From an uncultured Lachnospiraceae bacterium (GTDB lineage: Bacteria; Bacillota_A; Clostridia; Lachnospirales; Lachnospiraceae): a stretch of DNA of 5,506 nt. Location of the stretch: NCBI GenBank assembly GCA_947178085.1, contig CAMWWS010000209.1, positions 1 through 5,506 of the forward strand, given 5' to 3'. Both the position numbers and the translations under genes were made by a program. Below are positions 1 through 5,103 of this stretch, in pieces. Under the pieces are notes generated by a model that did no database searches, had not been told where the DNA came from, and saw only the letters and a program-made list of their open reading frames with translations. How positions within the stretch are numbered: position 1 is the stretch's first letter; each line of letters begins with the position of its first letter.

Positions 1-737
1 CTTCTGGGTCTGGAATTTCCCGCAATCTCCATAGCAAGACCACCCATCACAAGCGACTGAGTCAGAGGCTTGATAAACTCCTTACTTTTCAAAGACTTTT
101 CTTCGTTATAGCAAAGTGAAGTGAGCGCCATGTCAGAAATCATGTAAGCGAAATCATCTACCCGCTCTCCACGATAAGCCGCATCTAATTTCCAATCATA
201 CAATGCCGTATATTTGCTTATGGTATCGCCGATACCCGACTTCAACTGGTCTATCGGCGCATTCATAATTACGTTGATATCAACGACTATTCCTGTCGGT
301 ATCTTACAACCCAGAGTTTTACGCAGCGTATCATTAATATCCAGCACTGCCACAGGTGAAGCCAGACTGTCGTTACTCAAAGTTGTAGGCAGACAGATAT
401 ATGGTACTTTTCCGACAAATCCGGCATACTTTGCTACATCCAGTACTTTGCCTCCGCCGATTCCTATAATCGCCTGATAGCTTTCCGCGCAGATTGTCCT
501 TGCAAGTTCCATAGCCTGATCAAAAGAGTTCTTTTCAATCAGATGCAGTTTACTGTTCGGTAAATCCCTCTGCATCTCATCTAAATATTCCTTTATAATG
601 TTAATCAGCCCCGGTTCCGTTACAATCATGACCTTCTGCTTATCTATGTCCGGAATACATTCTGTAAGAACCTCATCCAAATGCTCAAAAACGCCTTCCT
701 CAATAATAAGACAATACGGTAAATTAAATCTGTTCAT
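1..737 (-). CDS. sn-glycerol-1-phosphate dehydrogenase-like enzyme (AraM/EgsA type), C-terminus cut by window edge
   Basis: The first 245 residues of an NAD(P)-dependent dehydrogenase of the iron-containing alcohol dehydrogenase/dehydroquinate synthase-like superfamily are present; the family is usually about 350 residues or more, so roughly the last third lies off the left edge. Visible marks are the nucleotide-binding GIGGGKVLDVAK (residues 92-103), PTTLSNDSLASP (117-128), GIGDTISKYTALYDW (168-182, with the Asp171 expected to bind the catalytic metal), and GNSRPR (240-245), just before where the family's metal-binding histidines should follow. By family knowledge these enzymes reduce dihydroxyacetone phosphate to sn-glycerol-1-phosphate in the cytoplasm, and the metal is Zn or Ni. 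The ATG at 737 is preceded by AAGGAG (751-746) at 8 nt. It starts 16 bp after the ZIP gene stop, so the two are probably co-transcribed. A relative such as glycerol dehydrogenase or another polyol-phosphate oxidoreductase cannot be excluded without the C-terminus. Confidence 0.75.
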   Translation of the reverse strand, partial: MNRFNLPYCLIIEEGVFEHLDEVLTECIPDIDKQKVMIVTEPGLINIIKEYLDEMQRDLPNSKLHLIEKNSFDQAMELARTICAESYQAIIGIGGGKVLDVAKYAGFVGKVPYICLPTTLSNDSLASPVAVLDINDTLRKTLGCKIPTGIVVDINVIMNAPIDQLKSGIGDTISKYTALYDWKLDAAYRGERVDDFAYMISDMALTSLCYNEEKSLKSKEFIKPLTQSLVMGGLAMEIAGNSRPR

Positions 738-753
738 CCTGTGTACTCCTTTT

Positions 754-1530
754 TTAAGATAATGCAACATCCATAATCATCATAATCAGAAACCCGGCTG
801 CAAACCCCAATGTAGCCCCATCCGAGTCTCCGTCTCCCGACGCCTCCGGAATCAGTTCTTCTACTACCACATATATCATAGCTCCTGCCGCAAATGCTAG
901 TAAATACGGCAGCGCTTTCTCTATTGCTCCCGTCACTAAAATAGTGGCAAAAGCTCCAATCGGTTCTACAATACCAGATAAAACGCCATAAGTAAAGGCT
1001 TTCTTTTTGCCCGTACCGTTACTTTTCATCGGCATTGATATGATCGCACCTTCGGGAAAATTCTGGATAGCGATTCCTATAGCCAGTGCATATGCTCCTG
1101 CAAGCGTTATTTCATTACTTTTTGCCATCACACCTGCAAAAACCACTCCTACCGCCATTCCTTCCGGTATGTTATGCAGTGTCACTGCCAATGCCAGCAT
1201 TGCTGTTTTATTAAGGCTGCTCTTTATACCCTCAGGTCTGTTCCCGCCTAGATGAAGATGGGGAATAAATTTATCCAGTCCATACAAAAAGGCGATGCCT
1301 AACACAAAGCCTGTTGACGCAGGAATAAACTTCAGTCTTCCATAATTCTGCGACATATCAATGGCAGGAATAAGCAGCGACCACACCGATGCAGCAACCA
1401 TTACACCGGATGCAAATCCCAGCAGGACCTTCTCCAAGAGCTTATTCATGCTGTTTCTCATGAAAAGAACACAGGACGCGCCCATAGCCGTTCCAAACAG
1501 AGGAATCATAAGTCCTAAGAATATACCCAT
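754..1530 (-). CDS. ZIP-family divalent metal transporter (GufA/ZupT-like)
   Basis: A 258-residue polytopic membrane protein of the ZIP family, which moves Zn2+, Fe2+, Mn2+ or similar ions into the cytoplasm. About eight hydrophobic segments are visible (near residues 2-24, 33-55, 70-88, 110-134, 143-166, 180-201, 206-226 and 238-257). The two hallmark metal-site helices are intact: HNIPEG at 119-124 (His119, Asn120, Glu123) and QNFPEG at 156-161 (Asn157, Glu160). VEP (188-190) and EELIPEA (224-230) fit the sixth and seventh helices. A short HLH loop (91-93) and an acidic GDGDSDG loop (232-238) could help collect metal, which is inference. Length is normal for the bacterial family. The ATG is preceded by AAGGAG (1544-1539) at 8 nt. 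It lies downstream of feoB and just upstream of the dehydrogenase. Family membership is clear; the substrate is not determinable, with Zn2+ the default guess. Confidence 0.93.
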   Translation of the reverse strand: MGIFLGLMIPLFGTAMGASCVLFMRNSMNKLLEKVLLGFASGVMVAASVWSLLIPAIDMSQNYGRLKFIPASTGFVLGIAFLYGLDKFIPHLHLGGNRPEGIKSSLNKTAMLALAVTLHNIPEGMAVGVVFAGVMAKSNEITLAGAYALAIGIAIQNFPEGAIISMPMKSNGTGKKKAFTYGVLSGIVEPIGAFATILVTGAIEKALPYLLAFAAGAMIYVVVEELIPEASGDGDSDGATLGFAAGFLIMMIMDVALS

Positions 1531-1549
1531 ATATGAGTCTCCTTCATCT

Positions 1550-1555
1550 ATTATA
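1550..1555 (-). promoter_or_regulatory. Isolated TATAAT box upstream of the ZIP gene
   Basis: The minus strand reads a perfect TATAAT here, about 20 nt upstream of the ZIP start codon. No acceptable -35 hexamer lies 15-19 bp upstream; the nearest resemblance, TTTACG (1582-1577), is 21 bp away. Transcription from it would begin next to the Shine-Dalgarno, giving a very short leader. It may be a real -10 box helped by an activator, or chance in AT-rich DNA. A second weak candidate is TTGTAA (1637-1632) with TATATT (1612-1607) at a 19-bp spacing. Confidence 0.3.
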
Positions 1556-1581
1556 TAACTTGCTCTTTCCTTAGACCGTAA

Positions 1582-1599
1582 ACTTTCTCAAGAAAAAGT
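1582..1599. promoter_or_regulatory. Near-palindrome upstream of the ZIP gene, possible operator
   Basis: An 18-bp imperfect dyad has arms ACTTT and AAAGT plus an inner TC/GA pair; seven of nine half-site positions match. Short AGAC (1573-1576) and GTCT (1598-1601) elements add an outer, overlapping dyad. It lies 27-44 bp upstream of the TATAAT box, a sensible place for a regulator. There is no U-tract after it on the minus strand, so it does not look like an intrinsic terminator. No known consensus was recognised. Confidence 0.3.
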
Positions 1600-1639
1600 C
1601 TTATATAATATATGATTCTCTCCGTTTATAGTTACAAAT

Positions 1640-1685
1640 AATCCCAACTGTTATTTTTTCAAAAACAATTCCAACCGTTATTTTT
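1640..1685. repeat. 19-bp direct repeat (27-bp period) just downstream of feoB
   Basis: Two copies of AATYCCAACYGTTATTTTT occupy 1640-1658 and 1667-1685 and agree at 17 of 19 positions, both differences being C/T. Between and partly overlapping them is an A/T-only palindrome-like stretch (1651-1668). The second copy ends 5 bp before the feoB stop codon. Possible meanings are tandem binding sites for a regulator of the downstream ZIP gene, a local duplication, or a decayed terminator region. No function can be assigned. Confidence 0.6.
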
Positions 1686-1690
1686 ATCAA

Positions 1691-3700
1691 CTAGGCTGCG
1701 ATAAGTTGCAGAAACTTATATATAAGGCATGCAACGAGCCATGCAACACCGCACTGCATCAAGATTACTGCAAAAGCTCTTAAAGCAGAGCCCATTTCAC
1801 GCTTTATTGTAGCAACAGCCGCCACGCAGGGCGTATAAAGCAGCGTAAATACAAGAAAACTGATTGCCGAAACCGGCGTGAATATAGCTGCCATTGTTTC
1901 ACTCAAACTGCTCATCGATGTACCTGTCAGTACACTTAAGGTACTTACAACCGCTTCTTTTGCAGTAAATCCACTAATAAGTGAAGTCGCCACACGCCAG
2001 TCGTTAAATCCTAACGGCGTAAAAATCGGAGCTATGTATCTTCCGATAATGGCAAGCAGACTGTCTTTACTGTCTACTACCACATTCAGACGGCTGTCAA
2101 AGGTCTGTAAGAACCAGATAACCATAGTGGCAAGGAAAATAATCGTAAATGCCCTCTGCAAAAAATCTTTTGCCTTATCCCACATTAGCAGCAATACACT
2201 CTTAGCTGACGGAAAACGGTAATTGGGCAGTTCCATCACAAACGGCATGGAATTTCCGCGAAAAATAGTGTGATTCAAGATTATTGCCACTAGCAGTCCC
2301 ACTAAAATTCCAATCACATACATACCCATCATCACAAGTACCGGATGCTCAGGGAAAAACGCCGCCGTAAATAAAGCATAAATCGGAATTTTAGCCGAAC
2401 AGCTGATAAAAGGAATCAGCATAATAGTCATTTTTTTATCGCGCTCCGAAGACAATGTCCTACTTGACATAACCGCCGGTACACTACAGCCGAAACCTAT
2501 CAGCATTGATACAAAACTTTTACCTGACAATCCAATCTTCCTTAAGGGTCTATCCATAACAAATGCTATTCTTGCCATATATCCTGAATCTTCCAGAATC
2601 GAAAGGAAAAAGAACAATACCACTATAATCGGCAGAAAGCTCAACACACTCCCTACTCCGGCAAAAATTCCATCTATAACAAGACTTTCCACAACATGAT
2701 TGATTCCGTATGCGATAAGCGCATTATCAACCCATACCGAGAGGGCGTCAATTCCCATACTCAGTAAATTGCTTAAGTACTCTCCTATTACACCGAATGT
2801 CAGCCAGAAAATGATTAACATTATAACTAAAAAAGAAGGAATGGCAAAATATTTTCCCGTGAGTATTGAATCAATTTTAACGCTTCTTTTATGTTCCCTG
2901 CTCTCCTGACATTTGATAACAGCTGATTCACATACTTTTTCAATAAAAGTATAACGCATATCAGCCAGAGCGGCGTTCCTGTCCATTTCGCTGTCCCGCT
3001 CCATCTCTACGATGCTGTGTTCCATCAGTTGCAGCTCATTCTGTGACAGTTCCAGACGCTCTATTATATCTTTGTCGCCCTCAACGATTTTAGTCGCCGC
3101 AAAACGCGGAGAGAACCTGATCGTTTCAGCATGATCCTCCACCTGATGGCTGACCGCATGAATACATCTATGTACAGGACCTTTTTCACAGAAATCCGTC
3201 ACCTGAGGATATATCCGCCTGCCTGCCACTTCTCTGATTGCGCGGATTAAGTCGTCTATACCCTCATTCTTGGCAGCGCTGATTGCAATCACAGGAATTC
3301 CAAGCTGCTCCTCCATCTTGCCTAAATCAATCGTGCCTCCGTTTCCACGTACTTCATCCATCATATTAAGTGCAAGCACCATCGGAATATGCATTTCAAG
3401 AAGCTGTAAAGTCAGATACAGATTTCTCTCGATATTCGTTGCATCCACTATATTGATTATGCCATCCGGCTTATCATTTAAAATGAAATTCCTCGTAACA
3501 ATTTCCTCGTTACTGTATGGTCTGATAGAATAGATACCCGGTAAATCTACCACGGCATCTCCTTTTTCTCCCCGGATTTCACCGACTTTTTCATCTACCG
3601 TAACCCCCGGAAAATTCCCGACATGCTGATTAGAGCCGGTCAATTGATTAAATAAAGTGGTCTTGCCACAATTCTGATTTCCTACTAATGCATATATCAT
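1691..3700 (-). CDS. feoB: Ferrous iron transport protein B
   Basis: The 669-residue inner-membrane Fe2+ permease with an N-terminal cytoplasmic G-protein domain. The G motifs appear in order: P-loop GNQNCGKT (7-14), switch I HVGNFPGVTV (26-35), DLPG (52-55), NMMD (112-115, the usual FeoB form of NKxD without Lys) and SAAKNEG (141-147). A helical region at about 165-265 fits the GDP-dissociation-inhibitor-like domain. The membrane part starts near 285 and holds the paired core motifs GFGCSVPAVM (402-411) and FISCSAKIPIY (431-441), DSGYMARIAF (371-380), and TPCVAAVATIKRE (623-635). Length is shorter than the E. coli protein (773) but normal for Firmicutes. The start ATG overlaps the feoA stop (ATGA, 3700-3697), with GAGG (3714-3711) 10 nt upstream, indicating translational coupling. 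No FeoC gene follows. Translation is uninterrupted and the key residues are present, so it should be functional. Confidence 0.98.
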   Translation of the reverse strand: MIYALVGNQNCGKTTLFNQLTGSNQHVGNFPGVTVDEKVGEIRGEKGDAVVDLPGIYSIRPYSNEEIVTRNFILNDKPDGIINIVDATNIERNLYLTLQLLEMHIPMVLALNMMDEVRGNGGTIDLGKMEEQLGIPVIAISAAKNEGIDDLIRAIREVAGRRIYPQVTDFCEKGPVHRCIHAVSHQVEDHAETIRFSPRFAATKIVEGDKDIIERLELSQNELQLMEHSIVEMERDSEMDRNAALADMRYTFIEKVCESAVIKCQESREHKRSVKIDSILTGKYFAIPSFLVIMLIIFWLTFGVIGEYLSNLLSMGIDALSVWVDNALIAYGINHVVESLVIDGIFAGVGSVLSFLPIIVVLFFFLSILEDSGYMARIAFVMDRPLRKIGLSGKSFVSMLIGFGCSVPAVMSSRTLSSERDKKMTIMLIPFISCSAKIPIYALFTAAFFPEHPVLVMMGMYVIGILVGLLVAIILNHTIFRGNSMPFVMELPNYRFPSAKSVLLLMWDKAKDFLQRAFTIIFLATMVIWFLQTFDSRLNVVVDSKDSLLAIIGRYIAPIFTPLGFNDWRVATSLISGFTAKEAVVSTLSVLTGTSMSSLSETMAAIFTPVSAISFLVFTLLYTPCVAAVATIKREMGSALRAFAVILMQCGVAWLVACLIYKFLQLIAA

Positions 3701-3909
3701 ATCCCCATTACCTCTATCTGCCGTGCATCGTCTTTACGAATCGTCAATTCGTAGCCTCTCAGCTCTATCTCTATCGGGTCACCCATCGGCGCCACTTTCC
3801 GTACTCTCACCTTAGTCTTGGGAATCAGACCCATATCCAAAAAACGGCAGCGCAGTTCTCCTGCCCCACCTACTTTAGTGATTACTGCCTCCTGCCCGAT
3901 TTTTACCAT
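3697..3909 (-). CDS. feoA: FeoA ferrous iron transport accessory protein
   Basis: A 70-residue small cytoplasmic protein with the FeoA SH3-like fold, thought to bind FeoB and modulate its transport or GTPase activity. Typical family features are CRFLDMGLIPKTKVRVRK (21-38), APMGDPIEIELRGYELTIRK (40-59) and the terminal DDARQIEV (60-67). It is the first gene of the feoAB operon and overlaps feoB by 4 bp. The start is debatable. The strongest Shine-Dalgarno, AAGGAG (3935-3930), sits 8 nt from an in-frame AGG codon (3921-3919), not an ATG, while the ATG at 3909 has only AGGA (3921-3918) at 8 nt. The in-frame upstream codons would read RTLD before MVKIGQ, which resembles the N-terminus common in FeoA proteins, so the start may have shifted by mutation. 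The protein identity is secure. Confidence 0.95.
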   Translation of the reverse strand: MVKIGQEAVITKVGGAGELRCRFLDMGLIPKTKVRVRKVAPMGDPIEIELRGYELTIRKDDARQIEVMGI

Positions 3910-3917
3910 ATCCAGCG

Positions 3918-3935
3918 TCCTAAGTATATCTCCTT
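3918..3935 (-). promoter_or_regulatory. Two candidate ribosome-binding sites for feoA
   Basis: AAGGAG (3935-3930) is a strong Shine-Dalgarno but lies 20 nt from the feoA ATG at 3909. A weaker AGGA (3921-3918) lies at a proper 8 nt from that ATG. The strong site is spaced correctly only for the in-frame AGG codon at 3921-3919, which is not a normal start codon. Confidence 0.6.
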
Positions 3936-3967
3936 TTTGTCTATCGTGCTTTAAGCTTTACGTTTAA

Positions 3968-3983
3968 TAGTTTATGCCAACTA
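3968..3983. promoter_or_regulatory. Inverted repeat over the feoA -10 box, candidate operator
   Basis: TAGTT (3968-3972) and AACTA (3979-3983) form an inverted repeat around a 6-bp centre, covering the -10 hexamer. Its size and AT-rich arms are vaguely like metal-dependent repressor sites, but it does not match the Fur or DtxR/IdeR consensus well. Regulation of feoAB by iron is expected from family knowledge; this particular site as the operator is inference. Confidence 0.35.
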
Positions 3984-3997
3984 ATCCGGGTTGTCAA
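3969..3997 (-). promoter_or_regulatory. Sigma-A-type promoter of the feoAB operon
   Basis: On the minus strand a perfect -35 TTGACA (3997-3992) is followed after exactly 17 bp by TAAACT (3974-3969), matching the -10 consensus at four of six positions. Transcription would start near 3962, giving a leader of about 53 nt before the feoA ATG. Both hexamers carry dyads (see the separate operator entries), so regulation by a repressor is plausible. Confidence 0.65.
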
Positions 3998-4020
3998 CAG
4001 ATGAGATTATCGGGTCCGGG
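3985..4020. repeat. TCCGGG direct repeat upstream of feoA
   Basis: TCCGGG occurs at 3985-3990 and 4015-4020, exactly 30 bp apart, or about three helical turns, on either side of the -35 region. A further CGGG (4011-4014) adjoins the second copy. In otherwise AT-rich intergenic DNA these GC-rich words stand out and could be paired protein-binding sites, though six-base repeats can arise by chance. Confidence 0.35.
3990..3998. promoter_or_regulatory. GTTGTCAAC dyad over the feoA -35 box
   Basis: A 9-bp perfect palindrome around a central T includes the entire -35 hexamer. Part of its symmetry follows simply from the TTGACA consensus, so its value as an operator is uncertain. Confidence 0.25.
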
Positions 4021-4045
4021 CTTTCTTTTATTCAGAAAATGACGA

Positions 4046-4125
4046 TAAAATATGCGAACGAAACACAAAGTTGACAAAAAGAAACTACAGATTGGTTGTT
4101 TTACCTTATTTCTTAATCGTAGAAT
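4046..4125 (+). promoter_or_regulatory. Promoter region of the Xre-type regulator gene, exact site unresolved
   Basis: Several partial promoters lie here and none is complete. TAAAAT (4046-4051) is a good -10 with a poor -35 and would give a leader near 90 nt. A perfect TTGACA (4071-4076) has no -10-like hexamer 15-19 bp downstream. TAGAAT (4120-4125) pairs with TTGTTT (4096-4101) at 18 bp, but would start transcription at the Shine-Dalgarno itself. A promoter in this divergent gap is required by gene orientation. Confidence 0.35.
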
Positions 4126-4131
4126 GATTGC

Positions 4132-4137
4132 AGGAGG
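4132..4137 (+). promoter_or_regulatory. Consensus Shine-Dalgarno of the Xre-type regulator
   Basis: AGGAGG, within the longer anti-16S complement AGGAGGTG, lies 9 nt before the ATG at 4147 and fixes that start codon. Confidence 0.85.
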
Positions 4138-4146
4138 TGGATAAAA

Positions 4147-5103
4147 ATGACATTAGGTCAAAAATTAAAAACAATTTTAAAAGAAAACGGCATGACGCAG
4201 GAGGATTTAGCTGAAAGGTTAGATGTATCAAGGCAGGCAGTAGGGAAATGGGTAAATGATAAAGGAATCCCCGAAGTAGGGAAATTAGTACAAATCAGTA
4301 ATCTATTCGGAGTGTCAACGGACTATCTGCTGAAAGAGGATTATGAAGAGAAAAGCATATCAGAAGAAAATAGCATATCGGAAGAAAAAGCCGTTACAAA
4401 AGACAGTGACATTTCAAACAGCGGGTATTACGTAAGTCAGGAGATGCTTGACGGGTATATGTCATATAGCAAGCAAAATGTAAAGCAGATTACCGGTGGG
4501 ATAAGTCTTTTTATATTATCAAATGTATTTAGCGGATTTGAACACCAAAGCATAATAATGTCTTTGCTCTATTGGCTTACAATGACAGCAGGAATTATCA
4601 TTATGATTTGGTATTTTTTTCAGACCAAACAGTATCAGGAAATAAAAAATGAACACCTTGCATTTGATAATAAGGTATTCGGGGAGTTTAAGAAACAAAG
4701 GGAAATCAGACGAAAAAGATATGCAGTTATGATTATTGCAGGAGTGGTTATTCTTCTGACAAGTTCTGAAATAGAACGCTTATTAATGATTTATTTCGGA
4801 CAGACAGCTTGCAATGTTTTTGGATGGGCAGCCGATACAGTATGGTTAGCACTTATCATTTGGGCAGGAATGTCTATGCACATTGACAGCATTATCATTA
4901 AAAATACGGAGCATCCCCCTAAAAACAGCCGTATGAAAAGATATCGCTGGGTATATATGGCATTACCGGTCACAGTCATTTCAGTTTTGATTGGAATGAT
5001 AACAAACGCATGGAGTCCATATGCACCTATCATAATTTTGCTTTGCTGCTTATTGGTTACAACTTGTAAATTACTTATAGAAAGTAGGGGAAAAGATGAA
5101 TAA
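4147..5103 (+). CDS. Xre-family helix-turn-helix regulator with C-terminal multi-pass membrane domain
   Basis: A 318-residue protein. Residues about 4-62 form an Xre/Cro-type DNA-binding domain, with the recognition region MTQEDLAERLDVSRQAVGKW (16-35) followed by GIPEVGKLVQISNLFGVSTD (40-59). A charged linker (63-95) includes the duplicated SISEE (70-74 and 76-80). The rest is hydrophobic, with about six likely membrane segments (near 116-131, 136-158, 193-216, 226-246, 269-287 and 291-308). Basic loops at 183-192 and 259-268 suggest those loops are cytoplasmic, putting the DNA-binding head and both ends inside the cell. It is probably a membrane-tethered transcription factor acting near its own promoter, a role inferred from architecture; the signal it senses is unknown. 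It overlaps the following lipoprotein gene by 8 bp, so the two are likely co-translated. It is divergent from feoAB, but nothing in it suggests iron sensing. Confidence 0.88.
   Translation: MTLGQKLKTILKENGMTQEDLAERLDVSRQAVGKWVNDKGIPEVGKLVQISNLFGVSTDYLLKEDYEEKSISEENSISEEKAVTKDSDISNSGYYVSQEMLDGYMSYSKQNVKQITGGISLFILSNVFSGFEHQSIIMSLLYWLTMTAGIIIMIWYFFQTKQYQEIKNEHLAFDNKVFGEFKKQREIRRKRYAVMIIAGVVILLTSSEIERLLMIYFGQTACNVFGWAADTVWLALIIWAGMSMHIDSIIIKNTEHPPKNSRMKRYRWVYMALPVTVISVLIGMITNAWSPYAPIIILLCCLLVTTCKLLIESRGKDE
4354..4389 (+). repeat. 18-bp in-frame tandem duplication in the regulator linker
   Basis: Two adjacent 18-bp units (4354-4371 and 4372-4389) differ at two positions and encode SISEEN/SISEEK-like hexapeptides in the acidic linker between the DNA-binding and membrane domains. 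In-frame units preserve the reading frame, so copy-number change by slippage would only lengthen or shorten the linker. Confidence 0.8.

Noticed and set aside
112..115. Coordinates here are FeoB residues: NMMD in place of NKxD in the G4 motif as a defective GTPase
   Set aside because: Loss of the Lys is normal in FeoB proteins (E. coli FeoB has a similar N-x-x-D form), so it is not an anomaly.
214..477. Plus-strand open frame of 87 codons opposite the dehydrogenase
   Set aside because: It lies entirely antisense to a gene with clear family motifs, has no ribosome-binding site and no recognisable domain.
1007..1558. Two plus-strand open frames (1007-1255 and 1361-1558) opposite the ZIP gene
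   Set aside because: They are antisense shadows of a transporter with intact HNIPEG and QNFPEG motifs; their hydrophobic translations mirror the membrane helices of the real gene.
1651..1668. A/T-only palindrome as an intrinsic terminator of feoB
   Set aside because: The stem has no G-C pairs and essentially no loop, so a stable RNA hairpin is unlikely.
1878..3533. Three plus-strand open frames opposite feoB (1878-2222, 2700-2909, 3270-3533)
   Set aside because: All lie within an unmistakable feoB coding frame and have no Shine-Dalgarno or domain support.
3688..3954. Plus-strand open frame of 88 codons across feoA and its leader
   Set aside because: It is antisense to feoA and its operon start, and the translation has no family resemblance.
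4011..4030. GC-rich CGGGTCCGGG followed by a T-rich run, resembling a plus-strand terminator
   Set aside because: No plus-strand gene ends upstream and the GC block cannot form a proper stem with a loop; only weak pairing with 3986-3992 is possible.
3910..4146. Riboswitch or structured leader for feoAB or the regulator
   Set aside because: The likely feoA leader is only about 53 nt and shows no conserved aptamer-like pairing; no known riboswitch motif was recognised.
4791..5033. Minus-strand open frame of 80 codons inside the regulator gene
   Set aside because: It is an antisense shadow of the membrane domain with no independent initiation signal.
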